Assembly (NCBI GenBank): GCA_030671465.1
Contig: DAOVIP010000102.1
Location: 1 to 7,002, forward strand
DNA from: Candidatus Aminicenantota bacterium
GTDB taxonomy: Bacteria; Acidobacteriota; Aminicenantia; UBA2199
Reading direction: 5' to 3'
Length of the DNA stretch: 7,002 nt
Part shown: positions 5,722 through 7,002 of the stretch, in pieces
How the letters are laid out: every line of letters begins with the position of its first letter
How positions within the stretch are numbered: position 1 is the first letter of the stretch
The notes under the pieces: model-generated
What the model was told of the DNA's origin: nothing
Databases searched by the model: none
What the model saw: the letters and a program-made list of their open reading frames with translations, nothing else
Position numbers and translations under genes: made by a program

Positions 5722-6237
5722 GTGTCTGAAAAGTTGATAATTGTTGATGAAAATGATAATCAGATCAGCACCGGAGAGAAATTAAAAATTCATCAGCAGG
5801 GAATTCTACACAGATGTTTCTCGATTTTTGTATTTAACAGTGAGGGGAATCTTCTATTACAGAAACGCTCAAGATCCAAATATCACTCAGGTGGATTATG
5901 GACAAATACCTGCTGCAGCCATCCAAGGGATGGAGAAGATATTAAAATCGCAGTTCACAGAAGACTGAAAGAGGAAATGGGATTTGATTGCAATTTAAAG
6001 GAGCTTTTTTCATTTATTTATAAAGCTGAATTAGATAATAACCTTATGGAACATGAATATGATCATGTTTTTTCCGGTGTTTATGACGGAGAAATTGTCG
6101 TAAACCCTGAAGAGGTTGAAGATTTCAGATGGATAAAACCAGAGTTATTATTGGAAGAGATAAATTGTGAACCGGAGCATTTTACCGTGTGGCTGCCCAT
6201 TGCCCTGAAAAATTTTCTAGAGTTGGATTATCAATAA
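5722..6237 (+). CDS. idi: Isopentenyl-diphosphate delta-isomerase, type I
   Basis: This cytosolic Nudix-fold enzyme interconverts isopentenyl and dimethylallyl diphosphate. From GTG 5722 it has 171 residues, close to the bacterial norm. The active-site cysteine is C65 in WTNTCCSHP (60-68). Metal ligands correspond to H24, H30, H67, E110 and E112 (LMEHEYDHVF); E112 aligns with the catalytic E116 of the E. coli enzyme. The Nudix helix is HRRLKEEMGF (79-88). The hallmark KYHSGGLWTN precedes the cysteine. All key residues are present, so the enzyme should be active. It begins 103 bases after the membrane operon, on the same strand, with no convincing promoter between. Its product feeds farnesyl diphosphate, the co-substrate of heme O synthase, as well as quinones and undecaprenyl carriers, so a specific link to the operon is only suggestive. 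An in-frame GTG at 5713 is an alternative start. Confidence 0.95.
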   Translation: MSEKLIIVDENDNQISTGEKLKIHQQGILHRCFSIFVFNSEGNLLLQKRSRSKYHSGGLWTNTCCSHPRDGEDIKIAVHRRLKEEMGFDCNLKELFSFIYKAELDNNLMEHEYDHVFSGVYDGEIVVNPEEVEDFRWIKPELLLEEINCEPEHFTVWLPIALKNFLELDYQ

Positions 6238-6260
6238 TCTTCTCATTCTTCTTTTGTATT

Positions 6261-6272
6261 ACCGGTTCCGGT
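6261..6272. repeat. Perfect palindrome ACCGGTTCCGGT between convergent genes
   Basis: A short GC-rich dyad (5-bp stem, 2-base centre) lies in the 60-base gap between the converging idi and plsC-like genes. It could be a weak bidirectional terminator stem, but neither strand has a T-run after it, so this is not called a terminator. Confidence 0.3.
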
Positions 6273-6297
6273 CGAATAATGCGATCCTTGAAATCAA

Positions 6298-6984
6298 TTA
6301 ATCGACATATTTTAGATAAAGGCCCCTGGTTTTTTCTATCAGGTCTGTTATTTTTTCTTTGGAATATTCCCTGATAGAAATAGGCTTTTCAAAAATCAAT
6401 TCCATTTTTCCCGGCCGTATCTTCCAGTGTTTTTTCCTTTTAATATTGAAACCACCTATTTGAATCATAGGAAGAATGTCTAGACCGGCCTCCAGGGCCA
6501 GTAAAAAACCGCCCTTTTTGAAATTACCCAGTTTTCCTGTTATGGTCCGGGTCCCCTCAGGGAGTACGACTACAGAGGAGTCCTTTCTATTTTGTATTAG
6601 TTCGGCTACTTTCTTGAGTGTTTCCATAGCCTTCATACCGCTTTTGCGATTGATCGGAAATTGGCCGATTCGCCGAATGACCCTGCCATACAATGGCCAT
6701 TTAAAATGGCTCTCCTCCTCGATACCCCGTGCTCTACCAGGGAAATAGGGGTAAAACAAAAAAGCGTCCAGAAGGTTTACGTGATTCATCATGATAACGT
6801 ATTGTTTTTTTGGATCGATGTTATGGGTGCCGCTTACTTTCAGTCGGATACCAACACAAAATACAATCCAGCGACACATTTTTTTTAATGCCCATTCGAA
6901 AAAAGGGCCGGTACCGAATAAACCGATGATCAGTAATGCTGTTGAACCGGATATAAAAGCCAATAATCCGAAAAACCAGGCCAT
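6298..6984 (-). CDS. 1-acyl-sn-glycerol-3-phosphate acyltransferase-like (PlsC family)
   Basis: The 228-residue protein has an N-terminal hydrophobic helix (about residues 3-24), then the acyltransferase domain. Catalytic motif NHVNLLD (N67, H68, D73; the H-x4-D charge relay is intact), the FPINRKSG block (109-116), EGTR (143-146) within LPEGTRTITG, and the LPMIQIGG block (171-178) appear in the usual order. The family moves an acyl chain from acyl-ACP or acyl-CoA to lysophosphatidic acid at the inner membrane to make phosphatidic acid. Other lyso-lipid acceptors are possible in the family, so no symbol is assigned. The position after the catalytic His that often holds Ser is Asn here (NHVN for NHxS), a tolerated variant. 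ATG 6984 gives a normal length, but no Shine-Dalgarno is visible in the 18 bases upstream and the frame stays open to the window edge, so the start could lie further out. It converges on idi. Confidence 0.88.
   Translation of the reverse strand: MAWFFGLLAFISGSTALLIIGLFGTGPFFEWALKKMCRWIVFCVGIRLKVSGTHNIDPKKQYVIMMNHVNLLDAFLFYPYFPGRARGIEEESHFKWPLYGRVIRRIGQFPINRKSGMKAMETLKKVAELIQNRKDSSVVVLPEGTRTITGKLGNFKKGGFLLALEAGLDILPMIQIGGFNIKRKKHWKIRPGKMELIFEKPISIREYSKEKITDLIEKTRGLYLKYVD
6333..6380. repeat. 11-bp inverted repeat with 26-base loop at the 3' end of the plsC-like gene
   Basis: TTTCTATCAGG (6333-6343) and its exact complement CCTGATAGAAA (6370-6380) lie within the last codons of the minus-strand gene. 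In that transcript the hairpin would be followed by A-rich sequence rather than U-rich, so it is not an intrinsic terminator. It may affect mRNA stability or be chance. Confidence 0.4.
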
Positions 6985-7002
6985 GACTGAAAGTATAAAT
7001 TC

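Noticed and set aside
6189..6374. Plus-strand open frame over the idi end and convergent gap
   Set aside because: It overlaps idi and the plsC-like gene in other frames and has no domain or ribosome binding site.
1..7002. CRISPR array, tRNA, rRNA or insertion sequence
   Set aside because: No regularly spaced repeats, no cloverleaf-like sequence, no transposase and no terminal repeats were seen on either strand.

Overview
The window is an AT-rich stretch of a Gram-negative bacterial chromosome. It encodes a lipobox lipoprotein, several inner-membrane proteins, a type I isopentenyl-diphosphate isomerase and a PlsC-type acyltransferase. Clear Shine-Dalgarno sequences (GGGGAGGT, AGGAGG) argue against a typical Bacteroidota. 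A Desulfobacterota, Calditrichota or similar lineage would fit, but the sequence alone does not settle this.

Layout. Positions 1-441 hold the 3' end of an EamA/DMT-type transporter. Positions 501-899 encode an Rrf2-family regulator with three cysteines placed to bind an Fe-S cluster. After a promoter-bearing gap (900-1003) comes a tightly packed plus-strand operon (1004-5618). It contains a 12-helix His-rich membrane protein resembling a divergent heme-copper oxidase or nitric oxide reductase large subunit, a SUMF1-fold lipoprotein, a heme O synthase-like UbiA prenyltransferase, and two paralogous six-helix membrane proteins of unknown function. Junctions are TAATG and ATGA overlaps or short gaps. 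Next, after about 100 bases, is idi (5722-6237). A convergent plsC-like gene (6298-6984) ends the window.

How the genes may fit together (inference). The Rrf2 regulator may control itself and the operon: a near-identical 17-base element (ATGTTCAG-N4-AATAT) lies just upstream of its own start and in the promoter of the operon. The farnesyltransferase would make heme O for the His-rich protein, and Idi supplies the isoprenoid precursor pool. There is no CuA subunit II and no CxxCH cytochrome in the window, so electrons would have to come from quinol or from a protein encoded elsewhere. An Rrf2 Fe-S regulator beside such an enzyme suggests a response to NO, O2 or redox stress.

The most interesting object is the 507-residue membrane protein. 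It reads as three tandem 4-helix repeats with a period of 153-154 residues. Histidines recur in register (71/225/378 and 127/281/435), and no canonical HPxVY or helix-7 HH copper site is visible. With its non-catalytic SUMF1 lipoprotein and its paralogous six-helix pair, the operon is a candidate for an undescribed respiratory or gas-reductase system. Whether it is new to databases cannot be judged from here.
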